Shown in pieces: positions 7,321 through 17,190 of a stretch of DNA of 64,000 nucleotides (position 1 is the first letter of the stretch; every line of letters starts with the position of its first letter). The notes under the pieces were generated by a model that saw only the letters and a program-made list of their open reading frames with translations, was not told where the DNA came from and did not search any database. This DNA comes from an uncultured Collinsella sp. (lineage in GTDB: Bacteria > Actinomycetota > Coriobacteriia > Coriobacteriales > Coriobacteriaceae), in NCBI GenBank assembly GCA_900540875.1, contig UQHT01000001.1, positions 62,001 to 126,000 on the forward strand, read 5' to 3'. A program made the translations under genes and the position numbers.

Positions 7321-8760
7321 ATGGCAGGTAAATACGACGATCTTGCTGCCCAGATCGTAGAGCTGGTTGGCGGCAAGTCCAACGTCAAATGCGTCGCACA
7401 CTGCATTACCCGTGTTCGTTTTAAGCTCAAGGACGAGTCGAAGGCCAATGACGAGGCAATCTCCGAGCTGCCCAACGTCATCAAGGTCATGCACGCCAAC
7501 GGCCAGTACCAGGTTGTTGTGGGCAACATCGTCGAGGACGTCTACGACGCCGTTCTCAAGGCCGGCGGTTTTAGCGACGGCGGCGCCGTCGACGCCGATG
7601 ACGACGATGCCGCTCCCAAGGGCGTTACCGATGTGATCATCGACCTCATCTCGGGCATCTTCGCCCCCATGCTCGGCACCTTCGCCGCTGCCGGTATCAT
7701 GAAGGGCCTGCTGGCGCTCGCTACCTTCCTGGTCCCGAGCTTTGCCAACGACGGCGCCTACACGCTGCTCTACACCGTCGCTGACGGCATGTTCTACTTC
7801 CTGCCCGTGGTGCTTGGCTTTACCGCGGCCAAGAAGTTCAAGATGAGCGAGTTCAACGGCATGGCCATCGCCTTTGCCCTGGTGTATCCCACCATGGTTG
7901 CCCTGACCTCGGGCGAGGTTGTCGGCTCCGTCGAGCTCGGCTTTGCTGGCACCTTCTCTTGGTACACCACGTTCCTGGGCCTGCCGCTCATCATGCCTGC
8001 CTCGGGTTACACCAGCTCCGTTATCCCCATCCTGCTCATGGTCTGGTTTGGCTCCACCCTCGAGCACTGGGTTAAGAAGTGGATGCCCGCTTCTATGAAG
8101 ATGTTCTTCACCCCGCTGATCGTCGTCACCGTTACCGTCACTCTTGGCTACCTGGTCATTGGCCCCATCGCCACGCTCATCACCAACCTGCTCGGCGAGC
8201 TCTTCGCGCTGCTGTTTGGCCTGCCCATGATCGGCTCCATCTTGGGCTGCACCCTCGTCGGTGCCTTCTGGATGTGCCTGGTCATCTTTGGCTTCCACTG
8301 GTCCCTCGTGCCCATCGCGCTGGTCAACCTGTCCACTCTGGGCTACGACTACGTTCTGGGCTCCGTTATCGCCCACTCCTTCTCGCTGGGCGCCGTGCTC
8401 TTTGCCATGTATCTCAAGAACAAGGACGAGAAGTTCCGCGGCATCGCGCTGCCGGCCATGATCTCCGCCTTCTTCTTTGGCGTCACCGAGCCCGCTATCT
8501 ACGGTGTCGCCCTACCCGATAAGAAGGCCTTCATCAACGCCAGCATCGGTTCTGCTGTGGGCGGCCTCATCATCGGCATCTCCGGCGCCGTGGTGTACAT
8601 GTCCGGTGGTCTGGGCGTCTTCAACTGGCTGTCCTTCATCGACCCCTCCGGTGTTAACGGCATCAACCACATGATCTGGGCTATCGTTGCCTCGCTCGTG
8701 GGTGCCGCCGTGGGCTTCGCAATCGAGTTTGTCACCTACAAGCCCGAGGCTGCCAAGTAG
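7321..8760 (+). CDS. PTS beta-glucoside permease, EIIBC
   Basis: A 479-residue membrane permease that imports and phosphorylates a beta-glucoside. The EIIB domain is at the N-terminus (about 1-85), with phospho-accepting Cys28 in HCITRVRF. After a short Asp/Ala linker, EIIC (about 105-475) shows ten or so hydrophobic segments with family signatures IFAPMLGTFAAAGIMKGLL, GFTAAKKF and FFGVTEPAIYGV. There is no EIIA domain, so EIIA must come from another gene. ATG 7321 is chosen because AAGAGAGGA precedes it; an upstream in-frame ATG at 7300 has no ribosome site. The neighbouring antiterminator and GH1 enzyme support a beta-glucoside substrate. Confidence 0.93.
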   Translation: MAGKYDDLAAQIVELVGGKSNVKCVAHCITRVRFKLKDESKANDEAISELPNVIKVMHANGQYQVVVGNIVEDVYDAVLKAGGFSDGGAVDADDDDAAPKGVTDVIIDLISGIFAPMLGTFAAAGIMKGLLALATFLVPSFANDGAYTLLYTVADGMFYFLPVVLGFTAAKKFKMSEFNGMAIAFALVYPTMVALTSGEVVGSVELGFAGTFSWYTTFLGLPLIMPASGYTSSVIPILLMVWFGSTLEHWVKKWMPASMKMFFTPLIVVTVTVTLGYLVIGPIATLITNLLGELFALLFGLPMIGSILGCTLVGAFWMCLVIFGFHWSLVPIALVNLSTLGYDYVLGSVIAHSFSLGAVLFAMYLKNKDEKFRGIALPAMISAFFFGVTEPAIYGVALPDKKAFINASIGSAVGGLIIGISGAVVYMSGGLGVFNWLSFIDPSGVNGINHMIWAIVASLVGAAVGFAIEFVTYKPEAAK

Positions 8761-8784
8761 CCCAAACGACAAAGACTCGGTACC

Positions 8785-8815
8785 AAGCCGGCGGGAGAGC
8801 GCCCCGCCGGCTTTT
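8785..8815 (+). terminator. Terminator after the PTS gene
   Basis: GCCGGCGGG pairs with CCCGCCGGC around a short loop and is followed by TTTT. It begins 25 bp after the permease stop. Confidence 0.85.
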
Positions 8816-8863
8816 CTCAAAGGGGCTAGATGCCATGCGCTCGTCCGAGCGACTGCCCAAAAT

Positions 8864-9017
8864 CAAAACCATGCCGGATTACGGGGCTAAAACGGTGAGT
8901 GCTGACCATACCCCGTTTTTCCGTAAACTGACAAGCTTCCTACCTGCGGTTTTGTCCTTGCCGTTTCTGGCATGCTCAAGGGGCACTGGTTCTGCTCCGT
9001 AAACCGGCATGGTTTTG
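8864..9017. repeat. Inverted-repeat element R3a
   Basis: Arms of 21 bp (8864-8884 and 8997-9017; CAAAACCATGCCGG...TTACGG) match at 20 positions and bound 112 bp. Inside is CTTCCTACCTGCGGTTTT, which recurs in the neighbouring element at 9151. The 648-bp gap between the PTS gene and the GH1 gene holds no gene; it is made of this element, R3b and spacer. Confidence 0.7.
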
Positions 9018-9150
9018 AACCTGCCAATAAGGGACAGGTTTATTTTGGTCGGTTTTATCTGGGCAAACGTCGTCTCCGTCAGCTCCGTCCGCATATCTTA
9101 AGCCGGCATAGTTTCGATCGGCCGGTCCGCGCGCGTCCCGCAACATGCCT

Positions 9151-9312
9151 CGCCACGAAACCGGTCTATCTACTACGTTTAAGTGGTAGGGGCCAACCAC
9201 GCGACGGTTTTCCCAAAACCGTCAAGCCTTCTACCTGCGGTTTTATTATTGACAATTGCGGTGTGGTCGGTGATTCGCGGTAAAATGTAGTAGATAGGCC
9301 GGTTTCGTGGCG
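9151..9312. repeat. Inverted-repeat element R3b
   Basis: Arms of 26 bp (9151-9176 and 9287-9312; CGCCACGAAACCGG...CTATCTACTAC) match at 25 positions and bound 110 bp. Inside are a 9-bp hairpin (GACGGTTTT/AAAACCGTC at 9203-9223) and the same CTACCTGCGGTTTT motif as in R3a. The right arm lies about 100 bp before the GH1 start and would be in its leader. Confidence 0.7.
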
Positions 9313-9408
9313 GCCGGCTCAACGCGAACCCCGATCGGGACGCAAATTACCTTGTGGACGCCGCTTCGGCGTCCACGCAACATCCCAACACGTACGAAAG
9401 GAGCCAAC

Positions 9409-10857
9409 ATGGCTTTTCCCGATGGATTTCTGTGGGGCGGCGCCACTGCCGCCAATCAGTGCGAAGGCGGATACAACGAGGACGGCAAGGGCCTCGGCGT
9501 TCCCGACATCATGACCGGCGGCACGGTCTCCGAGCCGCGTCACATCACCGACGGCATCCTGCCCCAGTACCACTATCCCAGCCACGAGGCCGTGGATATG
9601 TACCATCACTACCTCGACGACATCAAGCTTTTTGGCGAGATGGGCTTTAAGTGCTACCGCATGTCCATCAACTGGAGCCGTATCTTCCCCAACGGCGACG
9701 AGGCCGAGCCCAACCAGGCCGGCATCGAGTTCTACCGCCGCGTGTTCCAGGCCTGTCAGGAGCAGGGCATCGAGCCCATGGTCACCCTCAGCCACTATGA
9801 GCTGCCCTATGGCCTGTCCAAAAACTACGGCGGCTGGAAGAACCCCAAGCTCATCGATTTCTATCTCAACTACGCCCGCACCGTCATGACCGAGTACAAG
9901 GGGCTGGTGCGCTACTGGCTCACCTTTAACGAGATCAATTGCCTGCTCATGGGCGGTTTTGGCGGCGTGATGGGCGGCGGCATGGTGCCCGAGGCAACTG
10001 ACACGCCCATGGCCTTTGGCAACTGCGACTGGGACGATCCACAGGCGCGCTTCGATGCCCTGCACCACCAGTTCCTGGCGAGCGCCAAGTGTGTCACCAT
10101 GGGCCATCAGATCGATCCCCAGAACAAGATCGGCTGCATGATCGCCGGCAACGCCTGCTACCCGCACACGTGCAATCCGGCCGACGTCCTGGCGGCGCAA
10201 AAGCAACAGCGCGAGATGAACTTCTACTGCGGCGACGTGCAGGTGCGCGGTGCGTATCCCTCGTGGGCGCCCAGCGTGTGGCGCCGCGAAGGCGTGCACG
10301 TGGAGGTCTCGCCCGAGGACGCCGCCACGCTGGCCGCCGGCAAGGTCGACTTCTACAGCTTTAGCTACTACATGAGCGCCACGGCCACGGCTGACCCGGT
10401 GCTGCTGGAGCAGGGCAACATCTTTGGTGGCGCCGGCAACGAGTACCTCAAGAAGAGCGATTGGGGTTGGGCGATCGACCCCGAGGGCCTGCGTTACTAC
10501 CTGGAGGAGGTCTACGACCGCTACCAGGTGCCGCTGATGATCGTCGAGAACGGCCTGGGCGCGGTGGACGAGGTCGAGGCGGACGGTGCGATTCACGACG
10601 GCTACCGCATCGATTACCTGCGCGAGCATATCAAGCAGATGGAGATTGCCATCGAGGACGGCGTGGACCTGATGGGCTACACCATGTGGGGCTGCATCGA
10701 TTTGGTGAGCGCCTCGACCGGCGAGATGAAGAAGCGCTACGGCTTCATCTACGTCGACAAGGACAACGACGGCAACGGCACGCTCGCCCGCAGCCGCAAG
10801 GACAGCTTCTTCTGGTACAAGAAGGTCATCGCCACCAACGGCGCCGACCTGGCCTAG
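9409..10857 (+). CDS. Glycoside hydrolase family 1, probable 6-phospho-beta-glucosidase
   Basis: A 482-residue cytoplasmic enzyme that would cleave the phosphorylated disaccharide brought in by the PTS permease. The N-terminal GH1 signature FLWGGATAANQCEGGY is clear. The acid/base is Glu175 in LTFNEIN and the nucleophile is Glu380 in MIVENGLG. ATG 9409 follows AAAGGAG at 9397; the open frame upstream has no start signal. The PTS context makes a phospho-beta-glucosidase more likely than a plain beta-glucosidase. It is separated from the permease by two R3 elements and a terminator, so it probably has its own promoter; I could not find a convincing one. Confidence 0.93.
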   Translation: MAFPDGFLWGGATAANQCEGGYNEDGKGLGVPDIMTGGTVSEPRHITDGILPQYHYPSHEAVDMYHHYLDDIKLFGEMGFKCYRMSINWSRIFPNGDEAEPNQAGIEFYRRVFQACQEQGIEPMVTLSHYELPYGLSKNYGGWKNPKLIDFYLNYARTVMTEYKGLVRYWLTFNEINCLLMGGFGGVMGGGMVPEATDTPMAFGNCDWDDPQARFDALHHQFLASAKCVTMGHQIDPQNKIGCMIAGNACYPHTCNPADVLAAQKQQREMNFYCGDVQVRGAYPSWAPSVWRREGVHVEVSPEDAATLAAGKVDFYSFSYYMSATATADPVLLEQGNIFGGAGNEYLKKSDWGWAIDPEGLRYYLEEVYDRYQVPLMIVENGLGAVDEVEADGAIHDGYRIDYLREHIKQMEIAIEDGVDLMGYTMWGCIDLVSASTGEMKKRYGFIYVDKDNDGNGTLARSRKDSFFWYKKVIATNGADLA

Positions 10858-10884
10858 CCAAGTCTCAACCAGCGTAAACGTCGC

Positions 10885-10924
10885 AACCACCACAAAGGGG
10901 CCAGGCACCTTTGTGGTGGATTTT
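10885..10924. repeat. Palindromic repeat R2, likely terminator of the GH1 gene
   Basis: The arms AACCACCACAAAGG and CCTTTGTGGTGG surround GGCCAGGCA, with a T-rich tail. It lies 28 bp after the GH1 stop. Confidence 0.8.
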
Positions 10925-11093
10925 GCTTTGGTAGATGTGTGGGACATGCCTTACAATCTACCAAGTAGTTCATGACGGGCGAAAAACGGAGAAAAGGGGC
11001 TTGATGCGTCCTTAATGTTTCATGCGGATAGATTGATTTGACAGACGGTGGCGAATGCCCGCCGTCCACATTCGTATGAAACAAGGAGTCTCC

Positions 11094-12374
11094 ATGCTCG
11101 CCTCTCTTTTCTCAAAGCCTCAATCATCGCTTTCCGTGCAGGCCAAGCGCCTGGTGGCGATGCGCTTTCTCATCTACACCGGGTTTCAGACCAGCTACTT
11201 TATCGGCGTCATCGGAACGCTCACCTATGCGGACGATGCCTCGGTCGTCGCGACGTCGCTGGCCGTCCTGTTCATGAACGTTTTCGTGATCCTTGGATCC
11301 TTTGCGGGTGGCGCGGTACTCGACGCCTGGGGTCCGCGCCGCCATTTCTTGCTGAGCATTGTTGGCGCTCTCGCAACTGGCACGGCAATCATCGCCTTTG
11401 GTAGCGCGACCGGCGTCGTCCTGCTCGGCGCGGTGTTTCTAGGCTTTACGATGGGATTCGCCCAGCCCATTGCCACGTCCTATCCGGCCTATCTCACCAA
11501 TGACCCCGTCGAGCTCAAAGATATCAACTCCGCCATCGCCATGTTTTCAAACGTGAGTATCATCGTTGGCCCCACGCTGGGCGGCTTTGTCGCGGCGGCT
11601 GCGTCGTCGCGCGCGGTGTTTGTGCTCATGATGCTCTTTACCGTGCTGGCGCTCGTCGCCGGTTGGGGCTTTAGGCCGCAGGCCAGCCATGTCGCCGGGG
11701 ATGCGGATGCCGATTCGGCAGAGGAAGGGGAGCGTGCGGGACAAAGCTCCAACCCCAGCACGTCCGCCCGCGCCACCTTCGCAGCCAGCATCAAGACAGT
11801 CTTCACCAACAGCATCCTCGCCCTGCTGTTCTGCATTATTTTCCTTTCAAACTTTGGCTACGGCGCCTTCGACCCGCTGGAGTCGTTCTTCTACCGCGAT
11901 GTCCTGCACGTCGGCGTTGAGTGGATGGGCTGGCTCTCGTCGGCTTCGGGCGTGGGCGCGGTGCTGGGTGCCGTGCTCGCGCTCCGCTTGCCGCCGCACC
12001 TGGTCAACCTTAAAACGCTGCTCGTGGCGCTTATGTCCGTGGGCCTGGGAAGTCTGCTCTATGTGGGGACGCCGTACGTGGGCGTGGCCCTCGTCGGCCA
12101 GATCGCCCTGGGCATAGCCTGGGGTGTCGTCAACCCGCTTCATAACACCATCGTGCAAACGACGGCTCCGCTCGAGCAGCTCGGTCGTGTGAACTCGGTC
12201 ATGGGCTTTGGCAATATGTTCGCCGGCGTGGCGCCGCTGGCGATTGCCCCGTGGCTGGCGGCGACATTTGGCGTGCAGCAGACGCTCATCGGAGCAGGCA
12301 TGGTCGTGACGGCGGTCCCCGCGGCGCTGCTGCTGTTTGGACGCCGGCATTTTGATCGTGCCGCAAGGCAGTAA
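11094..12374 (+). CDS. Major facilitator superfamily transporter
   Basis: A 426-residue inner-membrane protein with about 12 hydrophobic segments and a central charged loop near residues 195-230. The MFS loop 2-3 pattern appears as GGAVLDAWGPRRHF, and the repeat half begins again near NSILALLFCIIFLSNFG. This type (MFS with few charged residues in the membrane) usually exports drugs or small molecules; the substrate is unknown. ATG 11094 follows ACAAGGAG. It is a single gene followed by tandem R1 and R2 repeats. Confidence 0.88.
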   Translation: MLASLFSKPQSSLSVQAKRLVAMRFLIYTGFQTSYFIGVIGTLTYADDASVVATSLAVLFMNVFVILGSFAGGAVLDAWGPRRHFLLSIVGALATGTAIIAFGSATGVVLLGAVFLGFTMGFAQPIATSYPAYLTNDPVELKDINSAIAMFSNVSIIVGPTLGGFVAAAASSRAVFVLMMLFTVLALVAGWGFRPQASHVAGDADADSAEEGERAGQSSNPSTSARATFAASIKTVFTNSILALLFCIIFLSNFGYGAFDPLESFFYRDVLHVGVEWMGWLSSASGVGAVLGAVLALRLPPHLVNLKTLLVALMSVGLGSLLYVGTPYVGVALVGQIALGIAWGVVNPLHNTIVQTTAPLEQLGRVNSVMGFGNMFAGVAPLAIAPWLAATFGVQQTLIGAGMVVTAVPAALLLFGRRHFDRAARQ

Positions 12375-12439
12375 AACCCGTCACAACATTCGATGAAAAT
12401 CGCGATTTTGCCGAAAAACGTCGAATGTTGTGATGGTTT
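12373..12439. repeat. Palindromic repeat family R1, copy 3
   Basis: The same TCACAACATTCGA/TCGAATGTTGTGA arms as the copies at 1481 and 2723, but a variant loop (TGAAAATCGCGATTTTGCCG) that is itself partly symmetric. It begins at the MFS stop codon. Confidence 0.85.
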
Positions 12440-12455
12440 GGCCCGTAGACGCCGC

Positions 12456-12495
12456 AACCACCACAAAGGGGCCAGGCACCTTTGTGGTGGTTTTT
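12456..12495. repeat. Palindromic repeat R2 next to R1
   Basis: A near-perfect CCACCACAAAGG...CCTTTGTGGTGG hairpin with TTTTT after it. It is 16 bp from the R1 copy, giving an R1-R2 pair that likely ends the MFS transcript. The same pairing in reverse order occurs at 23643-23755. Confidence 0.8.
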
Positions 12496-12584
12496 GCTTT
12501 GACGGGCCGCGCCTGCGCCTTGGTATACCATGTACGCCGTTCACGAATACACCCCACACCGCCGCACGACCCAGAAAGGCTCCC

Positions 12585-13406
12585 ATGGACACCACCTTCA
12601 GCCACATCAAAGCCGTGTTCTGCGATATCGACGGCACGCTGCTCACGAGCCAGCACACGGTGTCCCCGCGCACCGTGGCGGCAATCCGCGCCCTGCGCGA
12701 CCGTGGCGTGCTCTTTGGCCTGTGCACCGGGCGCGACGCCCACGCGACCGAGGCCATGTACGAGCTCTGGGGTATCGAAGGCCTGGTGGACGTGCTGGTG
12801 GGCTGCGGTGGCGCCGAGGTCATCGACCGCGCGCACGACATCAACGAGCTGAGCTATCCGCTGCCGGGCGAGACCATCGCGCGCATCTGCAAGCACATGG
12901 CGGACCTTCCGGCAACGCCCGTCTGCCCCCGAGACGGCGTGTTCTACGTGCCCGAGAGCAACGCGTGCGTCGAGCACCTGTCACGCGTCGACGGCGTGCC
13001 CTACCAGGTGGTCGATTTTGCCGAGTTTTTGCGCGAGCCGCAGCCCAAGGTGATGTTTACCATGGCGCCCGAGGTAATGCCGCGGGTGATTGAGCGGGCG
13101 TCGACGTTTGCTGATGACACTGTTAAGGCGGCGGCTCTGCAAACCACGCAGCGGCTCTACGAGTTTATGGATCCGCGCGTGTCCAAGACACGCGGCCTTG
13201 TGCGTGTGGCGGAGCTCAACGGCATGGAGCTTACGAACATCTGCGTGTTTGGCGATGCCGATAACGACACCTGCATGGTTGCCGACGCCGGCGTGGGCGT
13301 GGCCATGGCAAACGGCAGCGATGCCACCCGCTCCGCCGCCGATTTTGTAACCGCGAGCAACGACGAAGACGGCATCGCGATCTTTATCGAGGAACATCTG
13401 CTGTAG
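12585..13406 (+). CDS. HAD-superfamily hydrolase, Cof/YkrA type
   Basis: A 273-residue phosphatase of the HAD IIB (Cof) class. Motif I is FCDIDGTLL (nucleophile and acid Asp residues near 13-15). Motif II falls in the GLCTGRDA region, motif III Lys in DPRVSKTRG, and motif IV in VFGDADND, where Cof proteins have GDxxND. The cap segment between about 85 and 190 fits the IIB fold. Such enzymes remove phosphate from sugar phosphates or cofactors such as FMN. ATG 12585 is preceded by AGAAAGG. The substrate is unknown. Confidence 0.9.
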   Translation: MDTTFSHIKAVFCDIDGTLLTSQHTVSPRTVAAIRALRDRGVLFGLCTGRDAHATEAMYELWGIEGLVDVLVGCGGAEVIDRAHDINELSYPLPGETIARICKHMADLPATPVCPRDGVFYVPESNACVEHLSRVDGVPYQVVDFAEFLREPQPKVMFTMAPEVMPRVIERASTFADDTVKAAALQTTQRLYEFMDPRVSKTRGLVRVAELNGMELTNICVFGDADNDTCMVADAGVGVAMANGSDATRSAADFVTASNDEDGIAIFIEEHLL

Positions 13407-13419
13407 CGCCGGGGGAGAG

Positions 13420-13452
13420 CCACCACAAAGGGAATAGGCACCTTTGTGGCGG
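13420..13452. repeat. Palindromic repeat R2, diverged copy
   Basis: CCACCACAAAGG pairs with CCTTTGTGGCGG around GAATAGGCA. It lies 14 bp after the HAD gene. The 504-bp gap that follows, up to the pilus locus, is clearly more AT-rich than its surroundings, and apart from this repeat and the promoter at 13792 I see no gene in it. Confidence 0.7.
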
Positions 13453-13791
13453 CCTCAGGCGATTTGGGCGAAATGATGCCTAAAATCTGCGCGAAAATTC
13501 AAATATAGTTGTCTGAATATCATGCTTCTAACCACCGATGGGTTAAAGATATTCTCATCAATTTGGTAGGATATTCATCCCGGTTAATGACCTACCACTC
13601 ACGGTCGATTTTCGACCGTTCACAGGATGCTCGCTCTTGAGCAAAATGTTGTGCAAATAAAACTAATGCCATTAAAAAATAATACGCAACTAAATTACCA
13701 GCAGAAACAAAAAATAGATAGCGAATAAACGAAGGTAAATCTGAGCAAATGTCAAGAGAATTGAGAACTCGCTACAAAAATGTCGGTTTTG

Positions 13792-13821
13792 TTGCTCAGA
13801 TGTTTAAACAATCGTTATAAT
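13792..13821 (+). promoter_or_regulatory. Promoter of the pilus operon
   Basis: TTGCTC (13792-13797) and a perfect TATAAT (13816-13821) are 18 bp apart. A 7-bp hairpin GCGCAAT/ATTGCGC follows at 13837-13855 in the predicted leader. The first pilin gene starts about 80 bp downstream, behind GGGGAGGAG. Confidence 0.7.
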
Positions 13822-13910
13822 TGCATTACTAAACGAGCGCAATTACAGATTGCGCAGATACGTTTGATGGTGAAAGAGCAAGATCGCGGTCTCTTGGGGA
13901 GGAGACATCG

Positions 13911-16900
13911 ATGAAAGCGAATTCGGACAAATCTAAGCAGAGTAATAAAGCGACGCGTCGTGTACTGGCAGGCGTTTTGTGCGGAGCCTCCGTGTTGAGC
14001 CTGGTACTGTCGCTCGTCATGCCTCCGATCTCGCAGGCCATTGCCAACGATGTCCAGACAGTTTCTACTGAGGAAACTGTAATGGGGGGGGGGTTCCTCA
14101 AGTGAGTCTACTGATGTAGATAACACCAGCGAGGATGCCGAAAACCAGAATAGCGACGAGACCAATGGCGGCGAGGCTGGCTCTTCAAATAGTGCTGAGC
14201 AGGCTCAGAGTGCGAATGCGGCTTCAGCGAGAGCGACGGCCACCGTGGAGAAGGGAATTTATGTTCCCACGTCTATCGGTATCGGTACGAATATCGATGC
14301 CTCCACCCCCGATCCCGGCGTGGCCACCTACGTCGGCCGCGACATGTACATCGGTGGTAAGCCGAGCGACACTAGTAATCTTGATGCGAGGAACGCCCCC
14401 ACCGGCTCATATGCCGCTGAGGCGGAGGGCCTTACCTTGGTCCGTGGCAAGCTTGCCATGAATCCAGTCAAAGAGAGCTGGCCCTATCAATCAATTGGTG
14501 CTGGTTTCCGCTTTGGCACCGTTGGTTTTGGTTCCCAGTTCCGTCCTGTCGCCGGCAGCACCGTGCTTGCGGTGGCCGGAATTAAAAGTGCGATCACCAA
14601 GATGAGCGTTGGTTATAGCGGCGACTCGCCGGAGACGACTACCGTTGGCGCTTGGAAGAAAGGCGCTTGGGTCGGACGGCAGAAATCTTCTGAGGGCGCG
14701 ACTCCTTCCGGCTTTGCCTACACTGCGCAGATCGCAGGCCCCATCACATACTGGCGCGATAACAATGAACGCCAATCCGTGGTGACAACGCAGGGTAATT
14801 GGTACGAGGGCATGAACTCTCAGGAAAGCAACCTGTTCAATCAAACTGTTGATTTGACTAATGTCAACAATAACGATTATTCGAGCTACAACGGTGAAGA
14901 TGGGTACCTCTCGAAGCTATCGAAACAGCTCAACTCGTTTGCAAATACCGGCACGCTCGAGGTTGGTTTCGCGAGCAATCACAACAACTACGTAATCAAC
15001 AAGTACGACAAGACGGATTGTAATTATGGCCTGGTGTTTGATGAGTCGTATAAGACCATATATTCGGACTGCGCCGATACGTCGCTCAATGGTAAGAAAT
15101 TCAAGAATAGCGAGCGTCTTATCACGTTTAAGGGCGACAACACCTCTATGCAGCAGGTGTTCACCATCGATGCTTCTCAGCTGAGCAATACATACAACAA
15201 CGAGTATTATCGTGGCGTTGATTTCGCATTCGAGGGCATTCCCAAGGGCGCCTCGGTTGTTGTGAACGTTACCGGACCTTCGAATATTGAGTTTCACAAT
15301 GGCTGGCGCTTTTGGTGGAACGGTACCGAGATTTCGCGTGGTTACGAAACTCAATATTCCGGCAAGGAGCTGGGCGAGGCATACGCGACGGCTTCCCAGT
15401 CCATCATGTGGAACTTTGTCGATACGCAAAGCCTTACCATTCGAGGCGGCATCGCGGGAGAAAACCGCGCGGACTGGGGATACGGCGGCACAGCCACCGG
15501 TGCCAAGTGGACTGACGACGATCCTGCGGCGGCTATGATCGGATCGATTCTCGTTCCCAACGGAAGTTTCGACGACCATGTGACTACCAACGGCCGCGTT
15601 TATGTGGGCGTCGATTTCTCAATGAACAGCCCGAAGGTTGCCGCAGCATTTGGTGAGGGTAACTCGGCTTCCGTCATCGATATGGATCAGGAGCGTCACA
15701 ACTTCCCGTGGTCTGGGTCGTATACGCCCGACGGCTCCGCCGTTGCGTGGAGCAAGGTCGATGCGGCGAACGGCAACACGTCGCTTCCTGGTTCCTCGTG
15801 GGCTATCTATGGTTCTGTCGAGAATGCTGTCGCGGGCAAGGACGCTATCGTGACGGTGACTGACGGTGGCGCAAATGATTACGCTTCGGGTGATGGCAAG
15901 CTTCAGTTCAACTATCTGAACCAGAAGGCAAACATCGGCAATTCCAACGATACCAACTACTTCACGTATTACATCAAAGAGGAGACGGCGCCGGCTGGCT
16001 ACCAGAAGTCAGACACCATCTACTATGCCACTATGAACAATACTGGCGAGAAGCCGAACTACGTTCAGGGTTACGTGGATGAGAACGGCAAAAATGTTCC
16101 GTTCGAGAATAACCCCACGGGTGCCATTCCCAACGCCAGGATCACCGGTACGGTGTCTTGGACCAAGGTGGCGGAGGACGACACAAAACACACTCCTTTG
16201 CCTGGTTCTGAGTGGAAGCTCACCAAGAAAAAGGACGCCGATGGTACGGCCGACCAGTCCTGGACCGTGATCGACCGGGAGAGCGACCAGTCGACTTCGA
16301 GCGATACCACGTGGGCAGACACCGACACCGCGCCTGGCAAGTTCACGCTCGAGGGTCTGCTGCCGGGTACGTACACGCTTGTTGAGACCCAGGCTCCGTT
16401 TGGCTACAACTTGAACACCACGGTTTATGAGTTCACGGTGTCCAACGAGGACGGTTCCGTCACGTGGACCGAGGGAAAGAGCCCGACGATTGACGGGAAC
16501 AACGTCTACATTTCCGACGCCCTTACCACTACGTCCGTGAAGATCCCGGTGACCAAATCTGTTCGCAATACGGACTGGCCGAAGGGCGATAAAGACAAAT
16601 ATGTGCCGTTCGAGTTCAGCATCGAGGCTACGGGGGCAAATAAGGATAGCGCACCTAAGCTTGATCCGACGACTATTTCCGTCGCTCCCGCAGCGGGCTC
16701 CACCAAGGTCAACGACATCGTGGCATCCTTTGGCGGTATCTCGTTCTCCAAAAAGTACCTCGCCAAGATCGACGATTCGAACCCGACTGGCGCCAAGACC
16801 TACACCTACACGGTGAAGGAGGTCGCGCCTACCACCGGTGCCATCGACAAGCTTCGCTACTCCAAGGCCGAGTACCAGGTGGCCGTCACGGTGAAGGCCG

Positions 16901-17190
16901 TCATGGATGAGACCACTGGCAAGTACTCCGGCCTCACCACCTCCACCACGGTCACGCAGGTGAAGGACGACATGGGCAACACCGTGAGTAACACCATCGG
17001 CAAGGACGCCGCGCCCAACGCCATTCCCGCCTCCACCTTCACCAACACCTACTCCACCACTCTGCCTCTTTCCGGTATGTCGGGCGTCACTGTGACATAC
17101 CTTGCCGGCGCGGCGGTGCTTTGCGCTGCTGCGGCCTGGATGCACATTCGTCGCAAGGCGAATGCGAAGGGAGGTGGGCGTCGTGAATAA
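13911..17190 (+). CDS. Tip pilin/adhesin with choice-of-anchor and Cna_B-like domains; frame broken at a G10 tract
   Basis: As sequenced, translation from ATG 13911 (strong GGGGAGGAG site) gives a signal peptide and then stops at 14103, just after ten G. Removing one G joins this frame to the long frame that runs to 17190, giving a protein of about 1,090 residues. It would hold a signal peptide (about 1-45), a Ser/Glu-rich stretch, an adhesin region resembling choice-of-anchor A proteins (about 110-590), two Cna_B/SpaA-like repeats with VAWSKVD and VSWTKVAEDD strands, an FctA-like domain (SVKIPVTKSV...FTNTYST), and a sorting signal LPLSG with hydrophobic and Arg/Lys tail. A start at ATG 14245 would lack any export signal. 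It heads a three-pilin operon. Confidence 0.85.
14084..14093 (+). repeat. Homopolymeric G10 tract in the tip-pilin gene (candidate phase-variation switch)
   Basis: Ten consecutive G follow GTAAT, about 58 codons into the gene. Nine or twelve G would keep the whole adhesin in frame; ten G leads to TGA at 14103-14105. Poly-G tracts that slip during replication switch surface genes on and off in many bacteria. In this assembly the state reads OFF. A sequencing or assembly error in the homopolymer cannot be ruled out from one sequence. Confidence 0.85.

Noticed and set aside
9249..9286. Promoter TTGACA/TAAAAT before the GH1 gene
   Set aside because: The boxes are 26 bp apart, too far for a normal promoter; no other -35 fits.
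9319..10947. A 542-codon open frame opposite the GH1 gene
   Set aside because: Antisense to a gene with both catalytic Glu motifs; composition is typical of a shadow frame.
14245..17190. Tip pilin starting at ATG 14245 as an intact gene
   Set aside because: No ribosome site and no signal peptide; the true start with signal peptide is upstream in another frame, joined at the G10 tract.
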